Source: an uncultured Dorea sp. (GTDB taxonomy: Bacteria > Bacillota > Clostridia > Lachnospirales > Lachnospiraceae). Taken from it: a stretch of 64,000 nt of DNA. Positions 33,844 through 42,715 of the stretch are shown piece by piece. Position numbers and translations under genes: made by a program. The notes under the pieces are model-generated. The model saw only the letters and a list, made by a program, of their open reading frames with translations. It searched no databases and was not told the DNA's origin. Position 1 is the stretch's first letter, and each line of letters begins with the position of its first letter. The stretch spans positions 4,744-68,743 of the forward strand of contig CAJUTH010000014.1 in the NCBI GenBank assembly GCA_910589275.1, given 5' to 3'.

Positions 33844-34632
33844 ATGAATAGAGAATATGAAAAGGCGGAAGCTTGCATTTCGTCAGAGGAGGAGAGCGCG
33901 GCGGTACTCAGGCAGCTTAAGGAGAGGAAATCGGTACGTGCCTTTGAAGAACGTCCGATTTCAGTAGAACAGAAGCGGCTTATCATACAGGCGGCGATGG
34001 AGGCTCCTACGGCAGGGAACCAGCAGCTATACACGATTCTGGATATTACGGATCAAAAGATTAAGGAGAGGCTGGCGGAGAGCTGTGATCATCAGTCTTT
34101 TATTGCAAAAGCGCCGATGGTGCTGGTATTTTGTGCCGACTGCCTGAAATGGCTTGATGCATACCGGGAGGCCGGTCATCCGGCAAGGGATCCGGGCGCA
34201 GGCGACTTGATGCTGGCGGTAACGGATACGGCAATTGCGGCGCAGAATGCTGTGACAGCGGCGTGGAGCATGGGAATTGGTTCCTGCTATATCGGGGATG
34301 TTATGGAGCAGTGTGAAATGCAGAGAGAGATCCTGAATCTGCCGGAATATGTATTTCCGGCGGTAATGGTGGTGTTTGGATATCCGACGATGCAGCAGCG
34401 AGAGCGGATGAAACCGAAGCGGTTTGCGATGGAGGATATTGTATGTGAAAATACGTATCAGAGAAAGAGCGGGGAAGATCTGCGAAGGATGTTTCAGGAA
34501 TGCACGGGGAAAAAGAGCTATGATGATTGGATGGCGAGATTCTGTGATTTTAAGTATAACAGTGACTTTTCCCGGGAAATGACGAGATCCGTAGAAGAAT
34601 ATCTCAAAGAGTATGGCATTGTGAAAGCATAG
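33844..34632 (+). CDS. Nitroreductase-family flavoprotein
   Basis: A 262-residue FMN-dependent NAD(P)H oxidoreductase of the NfsA/FRP-like kind. It has the FMN-binding start KERKSVRAFEERPISVEQKRLIIQAAMEAPTAGNQQ, a central AITDTAIAAQNAVTAAWSMGIGSCYIG-type segment (around residues 125-150) that holds the flavin and dimer contacts, and VVFGYP near residue 178. The extra C-terminal 60 residues are helical, as in FRP-type enzymes. The natural substrate (quinone, nitro compound or flavin) is not predictable. The ATG follows a GGA-rich stretch. Confidence 0.9.
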   Translation: MNREYEKAEACISSEEESAAVLRQLKERKSVRAFEERPISVEQKRLIIQAAMEAPTAGNQQLYTILDITDQKIKERLAESCDHQSFIAKAPMVLVFCADCLKWLDAYREAGHPARDPGAGDLMLAVTDTAIAAQNAVTAAWSMGIGSCYIGDVMEQCEMQREILNLPEYVFPAVMVVFGYPTMQQRERMKPKRFAMEDIVCENTYQRKSGEDLRRMFQECTGKKSYDDWMARFCDFKYNSDFSREMTRSVEEYLKEYGIVKA

Positions 34633-34665
34633 AGAACGTTTGTAATGGATTTATTGTCTGGCTGT

Positions 34666-34694
34666 TTGTCAAAATGGAAACAGATGCATAGTAT
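34666..34694 (+). promoter_or_regulatory. Promoter of the amidase gene
   Basis: TTGTCA and TAGTAT separated by 17 bases, ending 26 bases before the start codon. Confidence 0.55.
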
Positions 34695-34720
34695 GGTATA
34701 AAAAGTGTTAGGAGTATTTT

Positions 34721-35527
34721 ATGCCTTATTCGATTATGATGGATGCCGGACACGGGGGACGTGACCCGGGAGCAGTGTATAACGGCAGGCAGGAGAAAGA
34801 TGATACTTTAAGGCTTGCGCTGGCAGTGGGAGAGATTTTACAGAACAATGGGATCGACGTGGAGTATACCAGAACGACGGATGTCTATGAAACGCCGTTC
34901 CAGAAGGCAACTGAGGCTAATGAAGCGGGAGTGGATCTATTTATATCGATTCACCGCAATTCCTTTCCGACAGAGAATACGGCTTATGGCGTAGAGTCTC
35001 TGGTCTATGATCTATCTGGATTGAAATATGAAATTGCCGAGTCCATTGACCAGCAGTTGGAAACCGTAGGTTTCCGTGATTTAGGTGTAAAAGCGAGGCC
35101 GAATCTGGTAGTGCTGAAACGTACAAAGATGCCGGCGGTATTGGTAGAGGTTGGTTTTATTAATTCCGATGTGGATAATGAGTTGTTTGACGCTAATTTC
35201 GAGGATATTGCGCTGGCCATCGCAGACGGGATTTTGGATGTGTTAAGGAGTCAGGGGCTGGTTCCGGAAGAGGGGACTGGCGGAGGAAATACACCGGGCG
35301 GAAGTACTGCGCCGGGGTACCGGGTGCAGGTTGGAGCGTTCCGCAATCAGCAGTATGCAGGACGGCTTCTGAATGAGCTTTTAGAGCAGGATTACCCGGC
35401 GTATTTGATCGATTCCGGGGATTATATCCGGGTACAGGTCGGAGACTATGCAGATATGGATCAGGCCGTGGAAATGGAGCGGAGATTAAAAAGAGACGGT
35501 TATCAGACTGTCCTGATCAGGGGTTAA
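34721..35527 (+). CDS. N-acetylmuramoyl-L-alanine amidase with SPOR domain
   Basis: A 268-residue peptidoglycan hydrolase. The Amidase_3 domain (residues 1-182) has the zinc ligands in MDAGHGGRDPGA, the His in LFISIHRNSF and the catalytic Glu in VLVEVGFINSDVDN. A Gly/Pro/Ser linker (185-200) leads to a SPOR domain (about 202-268, YRVQVGAFRNQQYAG and IRVQVGDYADMDQA) that binds denuded glycan strands at septa. No signal peptide is visible, so export may be non-classical or it may act on mother-cell or released wall. It resembles CwlD/CwlC-type sporulation amidases. It has its own promoter and is followed by a hairpin. Confidence 0.92.
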   Translation: MPYSIMMDAGHGGRDPGAVYNGRQEKDDTLRLALAVGEILQNNGIDVEYTRTTDVYETPFQKATEANEAGVDLFISIHRNSFPTENTAYGVESLVYDLSGLKYEIAESIDQQLETVGFRDLGVKARPNLVVLKRTKMPAVLVEVGFINSDVDNELFDANFEDIALAIADGILDVLRSQGLVPEEGTGGGNTPGGSTAPGYRVQVGAFRNQQYAGRLLNELLEQDYPAYLIDSGDYIRVQVGDYADMDQAVEMERRLKRDGYQTVLIRG

Positions 35528-35587
35528 AACATTTCCGCCTGTACTGTTTCCGGCAGGCAGCCCCTAACCGCACAGGTGGAGATGTTT
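35527..35587 (+). terminator. Long hairpin after the amidase gene
   Basis: AAACATTTCCGCCTGT (35527-35542) pairs fully, allowing two G-U pairs, with ACAGGTGGAGATGTTT (35572-35587) around a 29-nt loop. The stem starts on the last base of the stop codon. Confidence 0.6.
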
Positions 35588-35594
35588 CATAAAT

Positions 35595-35660
35595 GAGAAA
35601 GAAAAGTAGAAAACCAGTTTCTTTGTTACTGTTCTCCGTTCGCAGTAACGTTTCTTTCTC
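35595..35660. repeat. Nested palindrome: dispersed-repeat variant inside a 10-bp inverted repeat
   Basis: GAGAAAGAAA (35595-35604) and its exact inverse TTTCTTTCTC (35651-35660) enclose a GTTACTG/CAGTAAC palindrome (35625-35649) related to the dispersed family. Nothing else is recognised up to 35810 apart from a weak TTGAAT-N17-TAGAGT promoter candidate at 35687-35715. Confidence 0.6.
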
Positions 35661-35810
35661 GTTTTCTTTTAGTAGAAAAAATTGTATTGAATTTTTTGTA
35701 AATACATGATAGAGTGATAAAAAGTGTTAATCGGAGTGATACATTATTGCGCAATTATGTATCGAAAAGTTGGCATGTGGTTCTAGGTACGTTATGTTTA
35801 GGAGGAGAGT

Positions 35811-38800
35811 ATGAAAATTGTAAGATCGGCCATAAGTATTGTATTGGCAGTTATGCTTGTGTTTCTGGAGATAGGGATTTCGTCCTATGCAGAGGAGGTA
35901 TCTTCGGATACATCTGCTGTTTCGCAGGAAGAGCAGGTTCAGGAGGAAAAGGAAGAACTGGAAGAACCGGATCAGGGAGTTACTGTACCGCCTGCGCAGG
36001 AGGAAAATTCCACCGGGGGGGGTGAAACCGAAGCAGAGATAGTACAAGAGGAGATAGAGAGTTTTCCGGCGGAGCAGAGTCAGGAAGTGGAAACGGCAGT
36101 TTCAAGAGCGGCAGGGACATTGGGTGTTACTGCAAGCTGGTCAGCTATACAATGCGGAACGCCGACTACGTTTACTCTGAATGCCAGCGGTGGAACAGGC
36201 CCTTATAAATATAGGCTTCATTCTATATATGATTTTACTGGATGGATGGTGTATGATGTATCTTGGCCTGACAATTTTCCTCCGGGAAATATTAGTCTTG
36301 GTACCTACAGAGATAGCAATCAAATCGAGTTTACATTTTATGCTTCTGGACCATATCGTATTCAATTTGAAGTTATGGATATGGGAGCCGTAGGAGTGGA
36401 AGGTGCGACAGTAACAAGGAGATCGCAAGAATATTATCTCAACATTTCGGATCCAAAGTTTCCATCTGTAGAACAGAAAGTGGAGCAGCTTGTGACAGAA
36501 TGTAAAAAAACATGTTCAACCGATTTTGAGAAAGCATTGTGGCTGCATGATTGGATAGTAGATAATGCGGATTATGATAATAACTATAGATATTGTGCGG
36601 CTGAAGGCGTGCTTGCCAGAGGCATCGGGACTTGTGAATCATACCATCGCGCGTATGTGATGCTTTTGAATAAGGCGGGGATTAATACAGGACGTATTAC
36701 GGGAAATGGGCATGTATGGACAGCGGTTCAGATGGATGGAAAATGGTATCAGGTAGATAGTACTTGGGATGGGAACGCATCGTATAAGAGCACATATAAG
36801 AAACACTTGTATTTTGGATTGACGGATGAATTGATAGAACTGGCACATCCAGAGCATAAAACAGCTACAGCAGGATATGAGTCAAACTCTTTAGAAAATA
36901 ACTATTTTATAAAGACGGGTGATATTAAACAATGGTCTGAACCGTTTGAGAAAGATGTGAAGCAGAATATATTAGATGGAAAAACAGAATTTGCATTGGC
37001 GATACCGGGCAATATGTATGACACGTACGATACGGATATTCTTTATCATCTTGTGGCTTACCAGTTATCGAAGCAGGATTGGGATGGTAGTAAAGTATCC
37101 GCAGTTTATACGAAAAAGTCATCTTCGGACAGACATATATCTTTTAAAGTAACATCGGCTAAACCAGATCCTACGCCGGATCCGAAACCGGAGGTCACTA
37201 CCAATAAGCTTGAGATACAGAAGAATAAAACAGAGTCGACCATTACTGTCAGATTAACTAACGCGTCCGTATCTGGAAATGATCAGGTACAATTCCCAGT
37301 ATGGGGAGCAGCGGGAGGCCAGAATGACATTGTGTGGTATCCGGCGAGGAAAGTAAGTACCGGCACCTATGAGGCGCAGATACCGATATCTGCTCATAAG
37401 GAAACCGGGAAATATAATATACACGTATACGTAAAGCATAATAATACGTTAAAATACCTGACCGGCGGCGGAATAACGATAACAGGAATTACGGCAGATA
37501 AGGTTAGCTGCAATGAGAGCAAGTCATCTGTGAAGGATGGAAAATACCGTATAGAGGTAGAGAATCTAAAATCGCCCGCTGCGATTCAGACTGTACAAAT
37601 GGCCGTTTGGAGTGATGTGAATGGCCAAGATGACATTAAATGGTATACTGCGAAGCAGGATGGAAACAAATGGTATGTGAACGTGGAAGCAAAGAATCAT
37701 AAGTATAATACAGGTACTTATCATGCTCATGTATATGCTGCGGACAGCCGTGGAATCCGCCAGTGTGCAAAGACAACCAAATTTACAGTTGGAAAAATGG
37801 ATATTAACCGGCTTAAGATTCAGAAGAATGCGGCGGAGTCAGTTATTACGGTGACATTGTCCAATGCCACGGTATCGGGAAATGCTCAGGTGCAATTTCC
37901 GGTATGGGGAGCAGCGGGAGGCCAGAATGATATTGTGTGGTATACGGGGAAGAAAGTTAGTACAGGTACTTATGAGGCGCAGATACCGATATCCTCGCAT
38001 AAGGAGACCGGGAAGTACAATATACATGTGTACAGCAAACATAATGGTGCATCACAGTTCCTTGCGGCAGGCACAGTGAATATAACGGGAATTTCGGCGA
38101 AGGAAGTGAGTCTGAATGCCGGGAAGTCTTCTACGAAGGATGGGAAATACCGTCTGGAGGCGAAGAACGTTACATCACCGTCGTCTGTAAAGAAAGTCAG
38201 GATTGCAGTGTGGAGCAGCAAAAACGGCCAGGATGATATTCGCTGGTATGAAATGAAGAAGAGCGGAGATATCTGGTATGCGGATGCGGATGCATGTTAT
38301 CACAAGTATGACAGCGGTACGTATCTTGCCCATGCGTATGCAGAGGACAGCCGTGGAATTTCCCAGTTTATAGGATCGGTGAACTTTAATGTGGAGAAAA
38401 TAAAGCGTAACCAGCTCCAGGTATCCATGGATAAAGAACAGAGATATATGACGATTCTTTTAAAGGCGGCTTCAACCAATGGGACAGTTTCGTTCCCGGT
38501 ATGGGGAGAAGCTGGTGGCCAGAACGATATTGTGTGGTATAACGGAACGCGCACAGCGCCGTATACATATAAGGCGGTTGTGGATGTATCGAAGCATAAG
38601 GAGACCGGCACCTACCGGGTGCACACATATGCATCCGCCAATGGAAATCTGTCATATTTGGCGGGAGGCTCGGTAAAAGTAGAAGGAATTACAGGAGGAA
38701 AGCTGGAGGCGGTTGTTAACAGAGATACGGCTTCGGTGAATGTGAAGATATCGGGAATCACAGGACCGTCAGCTATAACAAAGGTTTCAGTTGCGGTATG

Positions 38801-40316
38801 GACTACAGCGAAAGGCCAGGATGACCTGCGGTGGTATGAGGCTGGGAAGCAGAAGGACGGCTGGAGTTTTCAGGTAGATACGGCCAAGCATAATCTGGAG
38901 ACGGGAACCTATAACATTCATGCATATGCAACGGATAAGAGGGGGATTCAGGCCTTTGCGGGCGGCGTAACTACGGTGGTGAGTCAGGCTGATTCGGTTA
39001 AGTTTTTAGCGAAACTGGCGTCAAACGGAACAGATGTAGACATTGTAGGAACAGGTATCAGAGGCGCAAGAGATGTTCGGGTTGCCGTATGGGGAAAGAA
39101 GAATGGTCAGAATGATCTTCGATGGTATTCAATGTCGAGAAGCATTGGAACGAAGTATCAGAAGAGAGTGAATCTATATGACCATGGAGAGACCGGAACT
39201 TACTACTGCCATGTGTATATTACGGGGGTGGACGGAGTTCTGCGTTTTGCAGGAGCGACGGAATTTACAGTGGATAAACTGAGTACGAATAACCTGAAAA
39301 TAAGCAGTATAAATAATACAGTTGGGAAATGCAGCGCGTCGCTGTATTTCCCGAAAACAAAGAAAGAGATTTCCGGCATCCAGATGGCGGTATGGACGCA
39401 GGAAAACGGTCAGGATGATCTATATTGGTATCACGCAACTCGCATAAATAATGTCTGGACTGCACCGGTGGACTCATTGAATCACAAATGCAGATCCGGA
39501 CTTTATTTTATACATGTTTATGCATCGACGATTGATGGAAACATGGAGTTTCTGACGGGCAGTACCTTTCGTATGTCGAGAACGGACAGCATAGATATAG
39601 CAAGTGTTATCAAGAATGCCGGAAAGCCGCTTGGCAAGACGTTATACGTATGGGGCGGCGGCTGGAATGCTGCAGACAACGGTTCCGGGGAAACGGCTGT
39701 CAATATAGGGCTGTGGCCGGAATGGGAAAATTATTTTAACCGTAACCGGCAGGGTTATTCTTATCGGCCGGGACAGAGCGCTTGGCGACGGGGAGAGAGG
39801 CAATGGCGTTTTTATGGTCTGGACTGTTCCGGATATCTCGGATGGATGCTTTACAATTCCGTCCATAAAGGAAGGAATGCGTCCGGATACGTGGTGGACG
39901 CAGAACAGATTGCATCATCCTTGACGGCGTATGGCTATGGAACAGTAACCGCATGCTCTCCAAGCAGTACGTTTAAACCGGGAGATATTATCAGTATATC
40001 GGGACATTGTTACCTTGTATTGGGGCAATGCAGCGATAGAAGCGTTCTTCTGATTCACAGTACGCCAAATGGCGGCGTTCAGGTAAGCGGAACTGTGAAT
40101 GGGGGTTCGTCGTCGCAGGCGTCGCGTCTGGCGCAGTCCTTTATGCAGCAGAATTATCCGGCGTGGTGGGCAAGCTTTGGCGGAGAGGGAAGGCAGAGTG
40201 TGAGCGCGTCCGCCTACTTAAACGGAAGGAAATTCTCATGGACAGTAAACGGTCAGGTGGGAGATTCTGCCGGGATGCAGAATAAAAGCCCGGAACAGGT
40301 TCTGAATTACCTGTAG
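35811..40316 (+). CDS. Giant surface protein: transglutaminase-like, eight GBS-Bsp-like repeats, NlpC/P60-like
   Basis: A 1501-residue secreted protein. A signal peptide (1-27, ending SSYAEE) and an acidic Glu/Gln-rich region (28-100) come first. A domain near 115-220 is followed by a transglutaminase-like fold (about 228-340) with Cys in GIGTCESYHRAYVMLL, His in GNGHVWTAV and Asp in YQVDSTWDG. Eight Bsp-like repeats of about 95-100 residues follow (about 463-1260), each with a VWG/VWS-xxGQ(N/D)D-xxWY core and a TGTY..HVYA end. The C-terminal NlpC/P60-like domain (about 1265-1440) has YGLDCSGYLGWML (Cys), SGHCYLVLGQC (His) and a final Gln- and Ser-rich tail. It has no LPXTG motif. Both enzyme domains keep plausible catalytic residues, suggesting a cell-wall cross-linking or remodelling role. 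AGGAGAG precedes the ATG. Confidence 0.88.
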   Translation: MKIVRSAISIVLAVMLVFLEIGISSYAEEVSSDTSAVSQEEQVQEEKEELEEPDQGVTVPPAQEENSTGGGETEAEIVQEEIESFPAEQSQEVETAVSRAAGTLGVTASWSAIQCGTPTTFTLNASGGTGPYKYRLHSIYDFTGWMVYDVSWPDNFPPGNISLGTYRDSNQIEFTFYASGPYRIQFEVMDMGAVGVEGATVTRRSQEYYLNISDPKFPSVEQKVEQLVTECKKTCSTDFEKALWLHDWIVDNADYDNNYRYCAAEGVLARGIGTCESYHRAYVMLLNKAGINTGRITGNGHVWTAVQMDGKWYQVDSTWDGNASYKSTYKKHLYFGLTDELIELAHPEHKTATAGYESNSLENNYFIKTGDIKQWSEPFEKDVKQNILDGKTEFALAIPGNMYDTYDTDILYHLVAYQLSKQDWDGSKVSAVYTKKSSSDRHISFKVTSAKPDPTPDPKPEVTTNKLEIQKNKTESTITVRLTNASVSGNDQVQFPVWGAAGGQNDIVWYPARKVSTGTYEAQIPISAHKETGKYNIHVYVKHNNTLKYLTGGGITITGITADKVSCNESKSSVKDGKYRIEVENLKSPAAIQTVQMAVWSDVNGQDDIKWYTAKQDGNKWYVNVEAKNHKYNTGTYHAHVYAADSRGIRQCAKTTKFTVGKMDINRLKIQKNAAESVITVTLSNATVSGNAQVQFPVWGAAGGQNDIVWYTGKKVSTGTYEAQIPISSHKETGKYNIHVYSKHNGASQFLAAGTVNITGISAKEVSLNAGKSSTKDGKYRLEAKNVTSPSSVKKVRIAVWSSKNGQDDIRWYEMKKSGDIWYADADACYHKYDSGTYLAHAYAEDSRGISQFIGSVNFNVEKIKRNQLQVSMDKEQRYMTILLKAASTNGTVSFPVWGEAGGQNDIVWYNGTRTAPYTYKAVVDVSKHKETGTYRVHTYASANGNLSYLAGGSVKVEGITGGKLEAVVNRDTASVNVKISGITGPSAITKVSVAVWTTAKGQDDLRWYEAGKQKDGWSFQVDTAKHNLETGTYNIHAYATDKRGIQAFAGGVTTVVSQADSVKFLAKLASNGTDVDIVGTGIRGARDVRVAVWGKKNGQNDLRWYSMSRSIGTKYQKRVNLYDHGETGTYYCHVYITGVDGVLRFAGATEFTVDKLSTNNLKISSINNTVGKCSASLYFPKTKKEISGIQMAVWTQENGQDDLYWYHATRINNVWTAPVDSLNHKCRSGLYFIHVYASTIDGNMEFLTGSTFRMSRTDSIDIASVIKNAGKPLGKTLYVWGGGWNAADNGSGETAVNIGLWPEWENYFNRNRQGYSYRPGQSAWRRGERQWRFYGLDCSGYLGWMLYNSVHKGRNASGYVVDAEQIASSLTAYGYGTVTACSPSSTFKPGDIISISGHCYLVLGQCSDRSVLLIHSTPNGGVQVSGTVNGGSSSQASRLAQSFMQQNYPAWWASFGGEGRQSVSASAYLNGRKFSWTVNGQVGDSAGMQNKSPEQVLNYL
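37200..39580 (+). repeat. Tandem repeats encoding the Bsp-like domains
   Basis: Eight coding repeats of about 300 bases alternate between two types: odd units with FPVWGAAGGQNDIVWY and even units with AVWS..NGQDDIRWY. Units 1 and 3 are nearly identical at DNA level (around 37230-37410 and 37830-38010), which points to recent duplication of a two-domain block. Confidence 0.85.
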
Positions 40317-40362
40317 ATAATAGATAGTGAAAGATAGAAAAAAGAGAAAATAGAGAAGACGT

Positions 40363-40394
40363 GAAAAGGAGAACTCAGACGAGTTCTCCTTTTC
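40363..40394. terminator. Bidirectional terminator between the surface protein and the PTS operon
   Basis: A perfect 14-bp stem, GAAAAGGAGAACTC with GAGTTCTCCTTTTC, around a 4-nt loop. It lies between convergent genes. Confidence 0.9.
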
Positions 40395-40441
40395 GCTGTT
40401 GGAAGCCTCTGAAGAATCGGCAGAAGCCTCCAAAACAGATA

Positions 40442-41422
40442 CTATAATCCAAAACTAAGAAGGTATGCGATAAGCACAGCCATAGGTCCCGTTACTAGTC
40501 TGGTAAACAACATGGCCGGAACACCGACAGACGTAGTGGTATCGTCGGCTTCTGCCAGCGTCAGCGCTACCGGAACGAAGTCGCAGCCTACCTGTGAGTT
40601 GATGGCAAACAGCGCGGGCAGCGCATAGGAAACCGGGATGACGCCCTTGCCGATTTCATTTCCAAGGATAACGCCGATAATCTGTGCAATAACAGCGCCA
40701 GGCCCCAGCACAGGGGACAGGAACGGAATACCGCAGAAAATGGATAATCCGATCAGTCCGGGCAGGCTTCCGGCCAGAGGCTTGACCAGATTGGCAAGAA
40801 TCGTGCCGATTCCCGTGTAGTTTACAATACCAACGATTACGCTGATGAACATCATAAATGGGATAATATTTTTAATTACAATATCCAGCGTATTTCTTGC
40901 GGCTTGGTTGAAGGTCTGTACAACGCTGCCTACAGCCCGGCCCATGCGGGTGATGATTCCAATCGCTCCGCCGGCTGCAGGAGCGGGCGCTGCAGGTTTT
41001 TCCGGCTCAGCGGCTGTCGTTTCTGACTGTGCCGGGGCGGTGAGCGCTGCCTCGCCTTCTGCCAGTGTAATCGTATCCAGAGTTACGCCGGAGCAGAAAT
41101 TATTCTCATTAATAAAGCTTGCAAGAGGACCGGAAGGCCCAATTGGAAGTACGTCTACGGTCTTCACGCCCATTTTCGGGTAAACGCCGCAGCGTGCGGT
41201 TCCTCCGCAGTCAACAAAGGCAACAATGATATTCTCTGGCTCAACTTTGTTGCTGAAACCGTCTACGGCCTTCACGCCTAGAAGGTCGGCGGTTTTTTTA
41301 GCAAGGGGATGGATTCCGCCGCCGGTAACGGATGCTACCACATGCTGTGTTTCGGTCTCAGATACCAGAAGCGGCCCGCCCCAGCCATTAGGGCCGCGTT
41401 CAATTCTTACAACTGGCTTCAT
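40442..41422 (-). CDS. srlE: PTS glucitol/sorbitol-type EIIBC component
   Basis: A 326-residue PTS subunit. The N-terminal EIIB domain (about 1-115: VRIERGPNGWGGPLLV; phosphocysteine region in DCGGTARCGVYPKMG) is joined by an Ala/Pro/Glu linker (125-155) to a membrane domain (about 165-326) with four or five helices and CGIPFLSPVLGPGAVIAQIIGV. The start at 41422 follows AAGGAGGG. The gene begins 1 base after the IIC gene ends. It should transfer phosphate to sorbitol or a related polyol during uptake. No EIIA gene follows it before the terminator. Confidence 0.9.
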   Translation of the reverse strand: MKPVVRIERGPNGWGGPLLVSETETQHVVASVTGGGIHPLAKKTADLLGVKAVDGFSNKVEPENIIVAFVDCGGTARCGVYPKMGVKTVDVLPIGPSGPLASFINENNFCSGVTLDTITLAEGEAALTAPAQSETTAAEPEKPAAPAPAAGGAIGIITRMGRAVGSVVQTFNQAARNTLDIVIKNIIPFMMFISVIVGIVNYTGIGTILANLVKPLAGSLPGLIGLSIFCGIPFLSPVLGPGAVIAQIIGVILGNEIGKGVIPVSYALPALFAINSQVGCDFVPVALTLAEADDTTTSVGVPAMLFTRLVTGPMAVLIAYLLSFGL

Positions 41423-41423
41423 A

Positions 41424-41963
41424 TTACTTTCCCTCCTTTTTCTTACCTGTTTCGCGTCCAAGCATCGCTTTAGTTACAAATTCTGTGATATTTCCGCGCA
41501 GGAACATTACGATGATACCTACGAGGAAATAGCGGATTGCAAGGGGGGTCGTTGAAACGCCCAGGGTCGTAAGCCCGGCGGAAATACCCAGCCATACAAA
41601 CAGCTCGCCGGAATTGGCGTGAGGGAAAATACCGGTGATCGGATGTGCGAAGGTGAACAGGGAGTCGATGACTGCCGGTTTACAATCCTCGTCCACAAAC
41701 CGTCCGATGGTATAACACATTGGGTTAGTAAAAAAGAATAAGCCCATAAAGGGGATTACCGTATATCGAAGAATACGGAAACGGGTAATCCGCCTTGCCG
41801 CGCTCATCACCTTCTCTTCACCCACCAGAGCTACGAGGGCGTTAATGAGCGTCAGCAGAATCAGTACATTTGGTAATACTCCGGTTATCAAGCCAACCAG
41901 ATTTTCTGCGCCCGCACTTACAATACCGGTAAGTCCGTTTGCTAGAGAAACTAAAAAATCCAT
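41424..41963 (-). CDS. srlA: PTS glucitol/sorbitol-type EIIC component
   Basis: A 179-residue membrane permease subunit matching the SrlA family in length and motifs: LITGVLPNVLILLTLINALVALVG, the FFFTNPMCYTIGRFVDE segment, and FPHANSGELFVWLGISAGL. Four or five helices are visible. It binds and carries the polyol, working with the EIIBC protein encoded next. It lies 36 bases after gutM on the same strand and ends in a basic KKKEGK tail. The substrate is sorbitol by family, but related polyols or L-sorbose are possible given the neighbouring genes. Confidence 0.92.
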   Translation of the reverse strand: MDFLVSLANGLTGIVSAGAENLVGLITGVLPNVLILLTLINALVALVGEEKVMSAARRITRFRILRYTVIPFMGLFFFTNPMCYTIGRFVDEDCKPAVIDSLFTFAHPITGIFPHANSGELFVWLGISAGLTTLGVSTTPLAIRYFLVGIIVMFLRGNITEFVTKAMLGRETGKKKEGK

Positions 41964-41999
41964 ACAAGTCTCCTCCTCTTAAATGTAAATAATTATTTA

Positions 42000-42422
42000 T
42001 TATTGCGCGCAGGCGCTGGAATGCGGCGCCGCGTCAGCAGCCTCGCGCAGATAACCAAGTTGCCCCACCGCCCTGTCGAAAGCGGCCAGATAGCTGCTTT
42101 TTGTCAGACGCTTCCGAACCTCGTTAAGGGGTATGCCAATATAATCGGAGTTCTGTTTTGGAGTGATGAAAACAGAATATCCTTCCATATCGTAGTAATC
42201 GACGACATTCCCGTCAAAGTCCACGACTAGGATCATGAATACGCCTTTTTTGATTACAAAGAAGGCTTTTCTTCCCGAACCGGTTATCAGATGGCAGTTT
42301 TCACCTTTGTGCTGCTTTTTTATCGTATCGATCAGGCTGTATACCCTTTTGAGCTGGAACCATGAAAAGATACTCTGCAGTACATAAGCGGCAAACAAAA
42401 CGGCTAAGAGTGATGTGAGCAT
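42000..42422 (-). CDS. gutM: Glucitol operon activator GutM family
   Basis: A 140-residue protein with an N-terminal membrane helix (residues 2-22) and a cytoplasmic domain characteristic of GutM (RKAFFVIKKGVFMILVVDFDGNVVDYYDMEGYSVF). In enteric bacteria GutM activates sorbitol genes. It is the first gene of the sorbitol-type PTS operon (gutM-srlA-srlE), as in other Firmicutes. The C-terminal dozen residues (Ala, Ser, His, Cys) are variable. An AGGAGGC-type site precedes the ATG. Confidence 0.9.
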   Translation of the reverse strand: MLTSLLAVLFAAYVLQSIFSWFQLKRVYSLIDTIKKQHKGENCHLITGSGRKAFFVIKKGVFMILVVDFDGNVVDYYDMEGYSVFITPKQNSDYIGIPLNEVRKRLTKSSYLAAFDRAVGQLGYLREAADAAPHSSACAQ

Positions 42423-42677
42423 ATAGAAAGCCTCCTTTTAGGTTATATTGTGTTGATTTTTACGGCCGGAAAGACCGCTTGTAGTAACAATTCTTCTAAA
42501 AAATTTGTTTGAATTGCACTTATCCTATACAAAATGATGGAAAAATGCAATATAATAGCATAAAGCGGAACATATTCTACGCTGGAGGGAAATCGGGAAT
42601 CGGCCGTGCGTAACATTTGTTCCAAAGACTGTCGGTTTCTTGACAATTTGACTGCGCTGAGCTTACCATACAGGGTA

Positions 42678-42689
42678 GTACTATAGTAC
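42678..42689. promoter_or_regulatory. 12-bp perfect palindrome upstream of the dehydrogenase
   Basis: GTACTATAGTAC, 27 bases before the start codon, downstream of a TTGACA at 42640-42660. It may be the operator of the SorC-type regulator encoded two genes later. No other feature is clear in the divergent gap 42423-42715. Confidence 0.35.
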
Positions 42690-42715
42690 AAGAAAGAAAA
42701 AGAGAGGAACGAATT

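Noticed and set aside
33844..35527. Nitroreductase and amidase considered as part of a prophage lysis module
   Set aside because: No holin, tail, integrase or other phage gene lies nearby; the SPOR-domain amidase fits a host wall enzyme.
37200..39580. Regular repeats considered as a CRISPR or non-coding array
   Set aside because: The period is about 300 bases, the frame is open throughout, and the repeats encode Bsp-like domains.
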